From Thiomicrorhabdus indica (lineage in GTDB: Bacteria > Pseudomonadota > Gammaproteobacteria > Thiomicrospirales > Thiomicrospiraceae): a stretch of DNA of 64,000 bases. Shown one piece after another: positions 43,921-53,326 of the stretch. Location: contig NZ_CP033040.1 in the NCBI RefSeq assembly GCF_004293625.1, forward strand, positions 2,433,001-2,497,000, given 5' to 3'. The notes under the pieces are model-generated. The model made no database searches and was not told the origin of the DNA. It was given only the letters and a program-made list of their open reading frames with translations. Positions within the stretch are counted from its first letter, which is position 1, and every line of letters begins with the position of its first letter. Made by a program: the position numbers and the translations under genes.

Positions 43921-46206
43921 ATGACTCACCTTTCGACAAAAAGTTTTATGCAATCTGCTGCGCTAATCATGCTCATCTATAGCGCGCTTTTCGTAGTTTT
44001 ACTCTTTATTACTCAAAACTTTAAACAACAAAATAATGTATTTAACATTTCACAACTACACTTCGAAAGCAAAGCCTCAGAACGGTTAGAAACCATCTAC
44101 CGTTTTTTTAACGGTTTTAAGCCGACTTTAAAAAGCATTGAATCTAATTCTCTATTCCAAAACTACATTGTTAAGGGAACAGATAAAGCGGCTGTAACCG
44201 AAACATTTTTATCAATACAGAAATCATTAAATTGTGTCTCCCGAATTAGCTTTATTGATGCATCAGGCAACGAGCAAATCTCAGTCGTTGGGCCTGCAAC
44301 TCGATACACACCCAAATTACTCAACCACTCCTATTCTATTCCTAAGTCAGAAATGAGGAACCTTGCAGACCAACCTTTTTTTCAAGAGTTCATCAAATTA
44401 CCCTCAGGCGAAATTGGTATCTATAAAATAGAGAACTCGCAAGCCCCTACGAAAGGAAAAGCATCCAAACCTCCAATGACTCGGTACGGCATGCCGGTCT
44501 ACTCACAACAAAAATTAAAAGGCATTTTAATCATTGATGTCTGTCTAAAAGACTTCTTAAACTTGTTTTCAAAGACGACGCTTTATCATATTTATTTAAT
44601 GAATAATAAAGGTACGTTTATTCTTCACCCAGAGAACCTGCATTCTTTGAGCAAGAGTCCTAACCACCCTCTCAATGTGACCGATGTATTCGAAGAGGAT
44701 ATCGCCAATCAAATTCTTAAAAGCCAACAATACTTTGACAATGCAATCTATTCCCAAGCCTTTCATATCAACGATAATCAACAAGATCAATACTATTTGC
44801 TATTAAAGGCTAAGTACTCAAATGCAAGCAATTTCAGTCTTCAGTCTTACGAAGCGGTTGCGATTAGTCTGGTTTTAGCCTTATTGCTCACTCTGCCCGT
44901 CGCTTACCGCCTTACTCGTTCACAACAAACGGTCATCGAAAAATTAGACCAGTTTGCACATGTCGATCAACTGACACAACTACCTAATAAAAACAGTTTG
45001 CTTGAAGACCTTCAACACCATCAGCAAGCCGATATCATTTTGATCTCAATTGATCACTTTTTTGAACTCACCAAAGTTTACGGCTACAGCAAGATCGACG
45101 AACTAATAAAATGTTTTGCGATGCATTTGAACAATTACTGTGCCCCAAACCATTGTCATAGCTACCACATAGGCAGTGAGCAGTTTGTATTATTATTTGA
45201 ATCAAAAACAGAAGTAGATGTCAGTGAAACGCTCAACTCAATAAAAATGATTCTAGAGTCAAAGCCTCTACTTGCCTCAAAGCATACTGAGCTCGATATT
45301 ACACTCTCCATGGGCATTGCGCATTTTGATCATAAACACAACACCCCACTAGATACTCTGCTAGATGCTGAACGATCGCTTTTTGACGCACGAAAAATGC
45401 AATATGCATTTCTACCACCAGATAACAACTCATTATTAACCGAACAAAATGACCAGAAAAACATATGGTTGCTACAGCAAATCCGTTTAGCGGTAAAAGA
45501 TAGTTCTGTAGAAGTGCATTATCAGCCGATGCAAAACGCACAAACCGGAGAGGTTTATAAATTTGAAGCATTAATGCGTCTTCGTGACGATCAAGGGAAA
45601 CTGCTAATGCCATCAGAATTTATGGCATTCGCAAAAGCGACTCAATATTATCCACAACTCAGTCAACAGTTGATTTGTAAGACGATTGAAACTCTGTCAC
45701 GTTTGCCAAAGTCCGTAAATATCTCAATCAACCTCTCTGCTATTGATATCAAACATCCAGAGGTGATGAATACCTTAATTGCAGAAGCAACCAATAAACA
45801 AGTGATCCAACAATTGGTACTTGAAGTTGTGGAATCAGAAGATTTAGGAGACCTTCAAGAAATACTACAAATCGCTAAGACGCTTCACAATCTTGGCTTC
45901 CAACTTGCCATTGATGATTTTGGTTCTGGTTACGCCAACTTCCAAAATATTATTCAGCTAGCCCCTTATTTCAGTTTTTTAAAACTGGATGGAACCATTG
46001 TCACACCTTGTTTGCATGACACACACTACCATCAACTCATTCAATCTATTATAAAAATGGCAAAAACTTTACAGCTAAAAACTATTGCCGAATTTGTTGA
46101 AAATGAAGCCATTCAAGATGAGTTAACGAAATTGGGAATTGATTACCATCAGGGCTACCATATTGGCAAACCCAATGCATTGATTAAAAGCACTCATGAC
46201 ATCTAG
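43921..46206 (+). CDS. Cache-domain GGDEF-EAL protein, probable c-di-GMP phosphodiesterase
   Basis: A 761-residue membrane protein. Two transmembrane helices (about residues 10-32 and 305-330) flank a large periplasmic dCache-like sensor domain. Then comes a GGDEF domain with a degenerate active site (IGSEQF in place of GGDEF), so it should not make c-di-GMP. The EAL domain keeps EALMR (Glu 549), the Asn-rich INLSAIDI, AIDDFGSGYANF and TIAEFVEN, which are the metal and catalytic residues, so it probably degrades c-di-GMP. It ends at a 34-bp palindrome shared with the convergent gene. Confidence 0.88.
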   Translation: MTHLSTKSFMQSAALIMLIYSALFVVLLFITQNFKQQNNVFNISQLHFESKASERLETIYRFFNGFKPTLKSIESNSLFQNYIVKGTDKAAVTETFLSIQKSLNCVSRISFIDASGNEQISVVGPATRYTPKLLNHSYSIPKSEMRNLADQPFFQEFIKLPSGEIGIYKIENSQAPTKGKASKPPMTRYGMPVYSQQKLKGILIIDVCLKDFLNLFSKTTLYHIYLMNNKGTFILHPENLHSLSKSPNHPLNVTDVFEEDIANQILKSQQYFDNAIYSQAFHINDNQQDQYYLLLKAKYSNASNFSLQSYEAVAISLVLALLLTLPVAYRLTRSQQTVIEKLDQFAHVDQLTQLPNKNSLLEDLQHHQQADIILISIDHFFELTKVYGYSKIDELIKCFAMHLNNYCAPNHCHSYHIGSEQFVLLFESKTEVDVSETLNSIKMILESKPLLASKHTELDITLSMGIAHFDHKHNTPLDTLLDAERSLFDARKMQYAFLPPDNNSLLTEQNDQKNIWLLQQIRLAVKDSSVEVHYQPMQNAQTGEVYKFEALMRLRDDQGKLLMPSEFMAFAKATQYYPQLSQQLICKTIETLSRLPKSVNISINLSAIDIKHPEVMNTLIAEATNKQVIQQLVLEVVESEDLGDLQEILQIAKTLHNLGFQLAIDDFGSGYANFQNIIQLAPYFSFLKLDGTIVTPCLHDTHYHQLIQSIIKMAKTLQLKTIAEFVENEAIQDELTKLGIDYHQGYHIGKPNALIKSTHDI

Positions 46207-46210
46207 ATAA

Positions 46211-46244
46211 TTAAAATATGCTACCGGCCGGTAACATATTTTAA
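46211..46244. terminator. 34-bp palindrome built around ACCGGCCGGT, bidirectional terminator candidate
   Basis: TTAAAATATG and CATATTTTAA flank CT-ACCGGCCGGT-AA with the same centre, and only one base pair in the 34 is mismatched. It lies between two convergent genes, and each arm provides a run of T or A, so it could terminate transcription both ways. Confidence 0.7.
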
Positions 46245-46275
46245 TGTCATTGGAACTCTGGCAAGTGGAATCCAG

Positions 46276-46743
46276 TTATTTCTGAGCCTTTATCCATGCT
46301 TGCAAAGCTTCAGCATTATCAAAATACTCAACCGATTCAACATATAAGTTATTCAGTTTCATTGCAGTCACATGGTCTTCTTTTTTCGGCCAACCTTGCA
46401 ACTGTGTTTCATCATTCACGACCGCCATGCGGAAGCTGTAATCTTGCATTTTCGGAATCGCGAATAATTTGGTAATGAATCCAGGCATAGCGGAGACATC
46501 GGCAATGTAAAGTCCACCAACGGCTTCTACATCGGTAATTTCCAAGGCTTCAAGCGATTCTTTTACCGCTTTACCAGCCGCTTTTTCACTGGATAACAGC
46601 ACCCATTTGGTTTGTGGGGTTAGCTCAATCGTTTGCTCATTGGCGTCTTGAAACTGAGTCGCAGGTAAAGTTTGTATTTGTGCTTGTACCGCAAAAGCAC
46701 TCAAACCCAGTGCGACGCCTAAAAATAAAGAACGTAATTTCAT
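46276..46743 (-). CDS. Periplasmic small protein, unknown function
   Basis: A 155-residue protein with a clean Sec signal peptide (cleavage after FAVQA, about residue 21). The mature part begins IQTLPATQFQDANEQTIELTP, has no Cys or metal motif, and looks like a small alpha/beta domain (WVLLSSEKAAGKAV, GLYIADVSAMPGFITKLFAIPKM). Similar proteins are annotated only as hypothetical as far as I can say. It is downstream of a peroxiredoxin gene on the same strand, but a terminator and a large hairpin repeat separate them. Confidence 0.7.
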   Translation of the reverse strand: MKLRSLFLGVALGLSAFAVQAQIQTLPATQFQDANEQTIELTPQTKWVLLSSEKAAGKAVKESLEALEITDVEAVGGLYIADVSAMPGFITKLFAIPKMQDYSFRMAVVNDETQLQGWPKKEDHVTAMKLNNLYVESVEYFDNAEALQAWIKAQK

Positions 46744-46788
46744 AAATACTCCAACCTTTCTAACTTGAAAACTCGCTAAGACACAGCG

Positions 46789-46864
46789 AAAAAGATTTTT
46801 GTCGAGAAACGTAGCGGAGTTTACTCTCAGTAAATGAACAACGTCTCGCAGAAAAAAGTCTTTT
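46789..46864. repeat. Long imperfect hairpin repeat
   Basis: About 76 bases able to fold on themselves: AAAAGATTTTT with AGAAAAAAGTCTTTT at the base, CGAGA/TCTCG, ACGT/ACGT and TTTACT/AGTAAA near the loop. The inner part (CGTAGCGGAGTTTACT...AGTAAATGAACAACG) looks like a dispersed gammaproteobacterial palindromic repeat. It lies just upstream of the 155-residue periplasmic protein gene. Confidence 0.6.
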
Positions 46865-46894
46865 GCAGCCTACACGAGTAGAGTTTGTCTATAC

Positions 46895-46930
46895 AAAAAA
46901 ACCACAGCCTTATTGAAGACTGTGGTTTTT
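46895..46930 (-). terminator. Rho-independent terminator of the peroxiredoxin gene
   Basis: AAAAAACCACAG and CTGTGGTTTTT with an inner CTT/AAG pair give a long stem with T tracts on both strands; on the minus strand it ends the peroxiredoxin transcript. Confidence 0.9.
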
Positions 46931-46984
46931 AATCTGCTCACAAATCCATTTGTGATAACTTTTCTAAAGCATCCAAATCGCTAA

Positions 46985-47632
46985 TTACAGAGATTTTGTG
47001 CAGAAGTAGAAGTCTTTACACTCATACTCGCCAGATTCCATACGAGCTTTGGCTTCTTCAGCCGTCGCAGCTGGAGGAACGATGACCTTGTCACCTTTGC
47101 GCCAGTTTTCAGGCGTTGCACAAGCATTCGCATCAGAAGTTTGCATCGCTTCTACCAAACGAACAAACTCATCAATTTGACGACCGTTTGACATTGGGTA
47201 GTAAACCATTGCACGTAGAATACCTTCTGGGTCAATAATGAACGTTGCACGAACGGCTGAAGTATCTGCTGCACCAGGGTGAACCATACCGTATGCTGTT
47301 GCAACTTTCATATCAAGGTCAGCAATAATTGGGAATTCGATTTCAACACCGAAGTTTTGCTTAATGTTTAGTTCCCAAGCAATGTGAGAGTGGTGAGAAT
47401 CAATTGAAAGACCTAAAAGTTCACAATTCATTGCATCAAAATCCGCTTTACGGTTTTGGAAACCAATGAATTCAGTTGTACAAACTGGAGTGAAATCCGC
47501 TGGGTGAGAGAAAAGCACTAACCACTTCCCTTTGTAATCTTCTAGTGTTTTACGACCGTGAGTAGTCACTGCGTCGAACGCTGGAGCTGGTGCATTTAAT
47601 TGTGGTAGACCTGTGTTTGTCGTAACTTCCAT
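46985..47632 (-). CDS. Peroxiredoxin (AhpC/Prx6 type)
   Basis: Reduces hydrogen peroxide and organic peroxides. The 215-residue protein has the Prx6/archaeal-type active site HPADFTPVCTTEF with peroxidatic Cys 51, and a C-terminal arm with Cys 205 and Cys 211 (SGEYECKDFYFCTKSL), so a resolving Cys is likely, as in archaeal peroxiredoxins. FIIDPEGILRAMVYYPMSNGR is typical. TAGGAG-type site before the ATG. It is transcribed alone with a strong terminator. In a sulfide oxidiser it would guard against peroxide, though nothing in the sequence ties it to sulfur. Confidence 0.93.
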   Translation of the reverse strand: MEVTTNTGLPQLNAPAPAFDAVTTHGRKTLEDYKGKWLVLFSHPADFTPVCTTEFIGFQNRKADFDAMNCELLGLSIDSHHSHIAWELNIKQNFGVEIEFPIIADLDMKVATAYGMVHPGAADTSAVRATFIIDPEGILRAMVYYPMSNGRQIDEFVRLVEAMQTSDANACATPENWRKGDKVIVPPAATAEEAKARMESGEYECKDFYFCTKSL

Positions 47633-47848
47633 TTATTTTCTCCTAAGAAAGATGATGGGATAAATCAAACTTCAATTGTGACTAAGCTCGCTAGTCATTG
47701 AATTAATTAAGTAATGCATAGAATAACCAAATAGCCAACTATCGTCTAATTGAACTTTTACAAGACAGTAATAGCAATTTTCTATCACACTTAAAAAATC
47801 AAAAGTTTATAACTATTTAAAAACCCTGTTTATTTACCGGCCGGTAAA

Positions 47849-48346
<498 letters not shown>

Positions 48347-48401
48347 TTAATCTTCTCTTCTTTTGAAAAACAATGACAAATTGTCACCGGCCGGTAAAAA
48401 A

Positions 48402-49076
48402 CTAATCACTCGCTTTACAAACAAAATATCCATAGCGCACTTGCGAGGTGGTTTTCTCTTTTTGAATTTCCCAACCGGCCGGTAAACTAGGTAACTCTTG
48501 AGATTTTTCTTGTTCTAAATACAAAATACTCTTCGAATCCACATAGCCATTTTCAAACAGTTTTTGCAAAATTGAGGGCAAAAAATCTTTATGAAATGGA
48601 GGATCTAAAAAAACCAGATCAAATGCTTTAGCTATCGGCTGCTCAAGCCAATCAAGCGCATCAGCTTGGAGCATATTTACTCGTTCACCAGACACATTTA
48701 AAGTGTGTAAATTTTGCTCTAGCTGGCTGGCAACCTTCGGTGAAAACTCCACAAACTGCACAAAAGCAGCTCCTCTTGATAAAGCTTCGAGTCCCAAAGC
48801 CCCCGTGCCTGCAAACAAATCTAAACAGCGTGCGCCGGGGACATCGAATTGAAACCAGTTGAAAATCGTTTCTCGTACACGATCTGATGTCGGACGCAAG
48901 CCTTCAGACACCAGTACTGGCAATTTCCGGCCGCGCCAATCGCCACCAATCACCCTTACCTGTCCCTGAGATGAGTGAACACCCAAAACATTTTTAGTCG
49001 ACCGTTTACTTTTCGATTGAGAAACCTGTTTGCTGTTGCGAGTATTCTGCCGGTTTTTTTTTCGATTCATAATCAT
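48402..49076 (-). CDS. rsmD: 16S rRNA (guanine(966)-N(2))-methyltransferase
   Basis: Methylates G966 of 16S rRNA using S-adenosylmethionine. In 224 residues, a basic Lys/Asn/Ser-rich N-terminal extension (about 35 residues) precedes VRVIGGDWRGRKLPV and LRPTSDRVRETIFNWF; the SAM-binding motif is LDLFAGTGALGLEALSRGA, and the catalytic NPPF-type motif appears as LVFLDPPFHKDF. The second Met (MNRKKN) may be the real start. Upstream of coaD. Confidence 0.95.
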   Translation of the reverse strand: MIMNRKKNRQNTRNSKQVSQSKSKRSTKNVLGVHSSQGQVRVIGGDWRGRKLPVLVSEGLRPTSDRVRETIFNWFQFDVPGARCLDLFAGTGALGLEALSRGAAFVQFVEFSPKVASQLEQNLHTLNVSGERVNMLQADALDWLEQPIAKAFDLVFLDPPFHKDFLPSILQKLFENGYVDSKSILYLEQEKSQELPSLPAGWEIQKEKTTSQVRYGYFVCKASD

Positions 49077-49354
49077 TTAACTTATTAATTTCAAAGAGCT
49101 TATTACGACAATCGTAAAAGCATACTATTAACCTTAGCGACTCAATTTACTGCGTTTTAAGTCAGTAGCTGTCGAAAATTCTAACTCGATTCGGTATCAA
49201 CTTAAAAACTCCACCGTTCAGCGGCGCCGAACCTGTTTAAGCGATTTCGAACCTAAACACCACTCTTGATTCCAGTGAATTTCTCTAAATTAAGTTTTAC
49301 ACCAACAAAAATTGTGTGATATTTTGTCTTAAGCTTTTAAACCCGAGATAGATT

Positions 49355-51229
49355 GTGACGCACTTTAACTCAGAACTTGAAAAACTCGCTCAACTTGAGA
49401 CGGAAATTAAATCCAGTCAAATTCAGATAGTGTTACACAACGCAGTTCAAAGTGCTTTCGGAAATATTTTTGTTGGCCTTGTTTTTGCGCTCTTCTACAC
49501 ACACTATACCAACCAGTCCGTTAATATTTGGCTCTACACTTGGCTAGCAGCAATGATTGGTGTTTCCGTCACACGCTGGTTACACAGCGAACATTTACAA
49601 TCCAAGTTTAGTGATCTCAAATCTGAACACGATGTGGATATAGAAACACAAACCGCTTTCCAGACACAACACAAGGCGCACCAATACCTGATTGATTCGT
49701 CTTCAAAACATTATTTGCTCATTCTGTTGACTGCTGGCCTGTGGGGTTTTGCCAGCGTTGCTTTCTTTTCAGAACATCCCATAGGGCAAACCGTTTTGAT
49801 GGTCTCTATCGCAGGAATTGCTGCGGGAAGTCTCTCATCACTTTCTTCTATTAAAGAACTCTTATTCACCTTTATCGCCTTAATTCTAATTCCTTTAGAA
49901 TTCCAGCTCTTTTTCTCTCATGGCGAACAGAGTCTAGCGTTTGCCATTATGTTACTGTTATTCATGGCATTTATTATTAAAACCGGATTGCAACAACATC
50001 AATTAATTCTCGAAACGCTCACGACAAACTTTGAAAATAACCAATTAATTACCGAACTGACCATTGCCAAAAACGTCGCAGAAGAAGCAGTCACCGTAAA
50101 ATCGAATTTTCTGGCTACGATTTCACATGAACTACGAACACCTTTGAATGCCATTCTTGGCTTTACCAATATCCTCAAACAAAAAGAAACTGATCCACAA
50201 AAATTGTATTTTCATGAAGTCGTTGATGAATCAGGTCATCATTTGTTGAGCATTATTAATGATATTCTTGACTTAAGCAGAATTGAAAACCATCAAATCC
50301 AAACACAGCAGCAAACGTGTGATATTACTGAAGTCATCAAATCTGTACTGGATAAACACCGTAAACAATACGAACAAAAATCTATTGAGGTGTTGGTGCA
50401 CAAAAACACTTCTATCCCATCAAATTTAGAATTGGATGTTGCACATTGGAAGCAGATTCTCAATAATTTGCTGTCAAATGCCCTAAAATTTTCTCACCAA
50501 AATACCAAAGTACGAATCGAATTGGAGTATATCCCAAGCACCCAAATGCTCGTCACACACGTAGTAGACCAAGGAATAGGGATTTCTAACGACCAACAAA
50601 AAAAGATTTTTGATGCTTTCACGCAAGCTGATTCAAGTTCTACTCGCCAATACGGTGGCTTGGGTCTAGGGTTAACAATTTGTCATCACCTAACTCGCTT
50701 ACTTGGCGGCCACTTCTCTCTCCAGAGCCAAATCGGTCAAGGTAGCACTTTTACCTTTGATGTTCAGGCCAACGCAACTTCTGATGCACCAGAACCAGAG
50801 AAAAAACCACTTCCAAATTCAAAAATATCAGGCCACGTTCTCATCGTAGAAGACAATCTTACTAATCAACTACTTATGAAAAGTCTGATCGGTAAATTAG
50901 GCTTAACATTTGATATTGCTAATGACGGTATTGAAGCTGTCGAATATTTTGAGAACAACCACTACGATGCCATTTTAATGGATGAGAATATGCCTCGCTT
51001 GAGCGGAACTGGAGCAACCGAACAAATTCGGCAGATTGAAGCGCAAAAGTTTCTGAAACGAACGCCTGTCATTGCCGTCACCGCAAACGCCAGCGACTTG
51101 GACCGAGAACGTTTCTTCAAAGCCGATATGGATGATTTTATTGCCAAGCCTATCAATATTCCTAAATTATGTGAATCCCTTCGTGGCTTTTTAACTCCAA
51201 GTGAAGAACTTACAAACAGTAAGTCTTAA
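49355..51229 (+). CDS. Hybrid membrane histidine kinase with receiver domain
   Basis: A 624-residue sensor kinase. About six transmembrane helices (roughly residues 25-215, with no large periplasmic domain), then a HisKA domain with the phospho-acceptor His 258 in ATISHELRTPLNAIL, an HATPase domain (N box NNLLSNALKFS, G boxes DQGIGIS and GGLGLGLTI), and a C-terminal receiver (VLIVEDNLTNQLL, acceptor Asp in AILMDENMPRLSG, Lys in FIAKPINI). The start is GTG with only a weak purine stretch before it. No partner regulator is adjacent; the receiver may pass phosphate on via an unlinked Hpt protein. Confidence 0.9.
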   Translation: MTHFNSELEKLAQLETEIKSSQIQIVLHNAVQSAFGNIFVGLVFALFYTHYTNQSVNIWLYTWLAAMIGVSVTRWLHSEHLQSKFSDLKSEHDVDIETQTAFQTQHKAHQYLIDSSSKHYLLILLTAGLWGFASVAFFSEHPIGQTVLMVSIAGIAAGSLSSLSSIKELLFTFIALILIPLEFQLFFSHGEQSLAFAIMLLLFMAFIIKTGLQQHQLILETLTTNFENNQLITELTIAKNVAEEAVTVKSNFLATISHELRTPLNAILGFTNILKQKETDPQKLYFHEVVDESGHHLLSIINDILDLSRIENHQIQTQQQTCDITEVIKSVLDKHRKQYEQKSIEVLVHKNTSIPSNLELDVAHWKQILNNLLSNALKFSHQNTKVRIELEYIPSTQMLVTHVVDQGIGISNDQQKKIFDAFTQADSSSTRQYGGLGLGLTICHHLTRLLGGHFSLQSQIGQGSTFTFDVQANATSDAPEPEKKPLPNSKISGHVLIVEDNLTNQLLMKSLIGKLGLTFDIANDGIEAVEYFENNHYDAILMDENMPRLSGTGATEQIRQIEAQKFLKRTPVIAVTANASDLDRERFFKADMDDFIAKPINIPKLCESLRGFLTPSEELTNSKS

Positions 51230-51448
51230 ACACTCACAGCTGCACCACAAAACTCAGATTAAAATACACCACCAATTTTATTTACTGAAATCAAACGCCC
51301 CTCATCCTTACATCTATTATTGCCTGCAAGCTCGACCTCAGATTTTGTCACTTGGGTGTCAAAAGAGTTTCATGCTTCTTTCACCTAAGTTTTCAACGAA
51401 TTATTGATAATCGCTAGAAATAATAAGTCAAAAACCAGAGCGTGAAAA

Positions 51449-53236
51449 ATGATTCATATTCAAAATGCAATTGATGAAAAGTGGCCTAACCTAAAAAACA
51501 AGCCAATTTACCCGCTACTCATCAAGCTGCTTAAATCGCTCATGCATGAAAATGAAATTAACGAATTTATGCTCACACATCAACATCTGAATGGCTTTGC
51601 GTTTTTAGACCAAGTTCTCGAACATTTTGATTTCAGTTATCAGGTCAATTACAAGCAATTGCAATCCATTCCAGCAGAAGGCCGAGTAATTATCGTAGCA
51701 AACCACCCGATTGGCTCACTTGATGGACTGGCATTATTAAAACTCGTTCGCTCAGTACGCCCTGATGTCAAAATCGTTGCCAATGATTTACTGTCCAAGA
51801 TTACCCCTTTGCAAGAAGTATTTTTGTCGGTCGACAATATGGGAGAGAAAGGCTATAAAAGCCAACTTAAGGCAATGCTTAGTGCCTTGCAGTCTGAAGA
51901 AGCCGTGATTATTTTCCCAGCCGGTGAAGTTTCACGAATCCGCCCAAATGGCGTTCGTGATGGCAAATGGAAAGCAGGGTTCTTAAAACTTGCTGAAAAA
52001 TCCAATGCACCGATTTTACCCATCCTGATTGATGCGAAAAACTCTCAGATGTTTTATGCCCTTTCCATGCTATACAAACCGCTTGGCACCTTAATGCTGG
52101 TGCAAGAGATGTTTAATAAAAAAGCCCAGCAAATCGAGTTTCATATTGGCAAGCCAATTCCACAAAGTGCGATTGCTACTTGGCCAACGAAGGGCAAAAC
52201 CCTAGCGAACCAATTTCGAAAATATCTCTATCGTTTAGCCAAACCGAAAAAACTGGCCAAAAAACCCTTTATTGCAACACTTGAAACCATTGCACACCCT
52301 GTCGAGCGAAAAGCCCTAAAGAATGCCATTCAACTGGGTCAAAAGCTTGGTGAAACTTCAGATGGGAAAATGATTTATCTATTTGACTATGATGCCCAAT
52401 CGCCGGTCATGCAAGAAATTGGCCGTCTGCGCGAATTCACATTTCGCAGTGTGGAAGAAGGTACTGGAAAGCGCTTAGATTTAGACGCATTTGATGTGTT
52501 CTATCAACATTTAGTGCTTTGGGATGCACAGGATTGGGAAATCGTTGGTGCTTATCGTTTAGGTAACTGTGCAAAAATTTTACAACAACATACCCCACCT
52601 ATCTCCACCGAAGAATCTTTACCGGCCGGTAGTCTTTCTTCCAATCAAGCCTTACCGTTCTACAGTGCAACACTGTTTGAGTTTCAAGAAGAGCTCCTAA
52701 AATATCTTCCAAACTCCATTGAACTCGGTCGCAGCTTTGTGCAACCCAAATATTGGGGCAAACGCAGCTTGGACTATTTATGGTACGGTATTGGCGCTTA
52801 TCTAAAACAACACCCAGAAATTCACTATTTATTCGGTCCTGTCACTCTAAGCAACGCTTATCCCGTCATGGCAAAAGAGATGATTGCCAGCTTTTATTTA
52901 AAACAATTTGGTGACTACCAATCTTTGGTCAAAGCAACACGTCCATTCGATATATCAGCGAACACACATGAAATTGCAGATGCAGAATTTATTCAGGATT
53001 ACAAAGAAAGTTACAAAAAGCTGAATGCCCTACTCAACTTGCAAGGCGTAAAAGTACCCACTTTATTTAAGCAGTATTCAGAATTGTGTGAAGACAAAGG
53101 TTGCCGTTTTATTGATTTTAATATCGACCCTGACTTTTCCGATTGCATTGATGCCTTTATTTTTGTTGAACTCGACAAAATCAAAGCGAAAAAACGCGAA
53201 CGCTACATGGGAGAAATTTCGGTCGGTGTAGCGTAA
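51449..53236 (+). CDS. OlsF-like bifunctional acyltransferase (ornithine lipid synthesis)
   Basis: A 595-residue fusion. The N-terminal half (about residues 20-260) is a PlsC/OlsA-type O-acyltransferase with NHPIGSLDG (84-93) and IIFPAGEVSR; the C-terminal half (about 290-590) is an OlsB/hemolysin-like GNAT N-acyltransferase (LREFTFRSVEEGTGKRLDLDAFD, ELGRSFVQPKYWGKRSLDYLWYGIGAYL). This is the OlsF layout described in Serratia, which makes phosphorus-free ornithine lipids. It is a single gene without linked partners. Members of the group without proven activity are also called lysophospholipid acyltransferase-like. One ACCGGCCGGT reads Pro-Ala-Gly. Confidence 0.82.
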   Translation: MIHIQNAIDEKWPNLKNKPIYPLLIKLLKSLMHENEINEFMLTHQHLNGFAFLDQVLEHFDFSYQVNYKQLQSIPAEGRVIIVANHPIGSLDGLALLKLVRSVRPDVKIVANDLLSKITPLQEVFLSVDNMGEKGYKSQLKAMLSALQSEEAVIIFPAGEVSRIRPNGVRDGKWKAGFLKLAEKSNAPILPILIDAKNSQMFYALSMLYKPLGTLMLVQEMFNKKAQQIEFHIGKPIPQSAIATWPTKGKTLANQFRKYLYRLAKPKKLAKKPFIATLETIAHPVERKALKNAIQLGQKLGETSDGKMIYLFDYDAQSPVMQEIGRLREFTFRSVEEGTGKRLDLDAFDVFYQHLVLWDAQDWEIVGAYRLGNCAKILQQHTPPISTEESLPAGSLSSNQALPFYSATLFEFQEELLKYLPNSIELGRSFVQPKYWGKRSLDYLWYGIGAYLKQHPEIHYLFGPVTLSNAYPVMAKEMIASFYLKQFGDYQSLVKATRPFDISANTHEIADAEFIQDYKESYKKLNALLNLQGVKVPTLFKQYSELCEDKGCRFIDFNIDPDFSDCIDAFIFVELDKIKAKKRERYMGEISVGVA

Positions 53237-53326
53237 AGAACCGTGATATGTAACTGTATTAATTCTCTGCTAAATTCACTTTCAAAAGTCGCAGAGAATT
53301 TGTTCAGCTCTACCAATAGTGCACAA

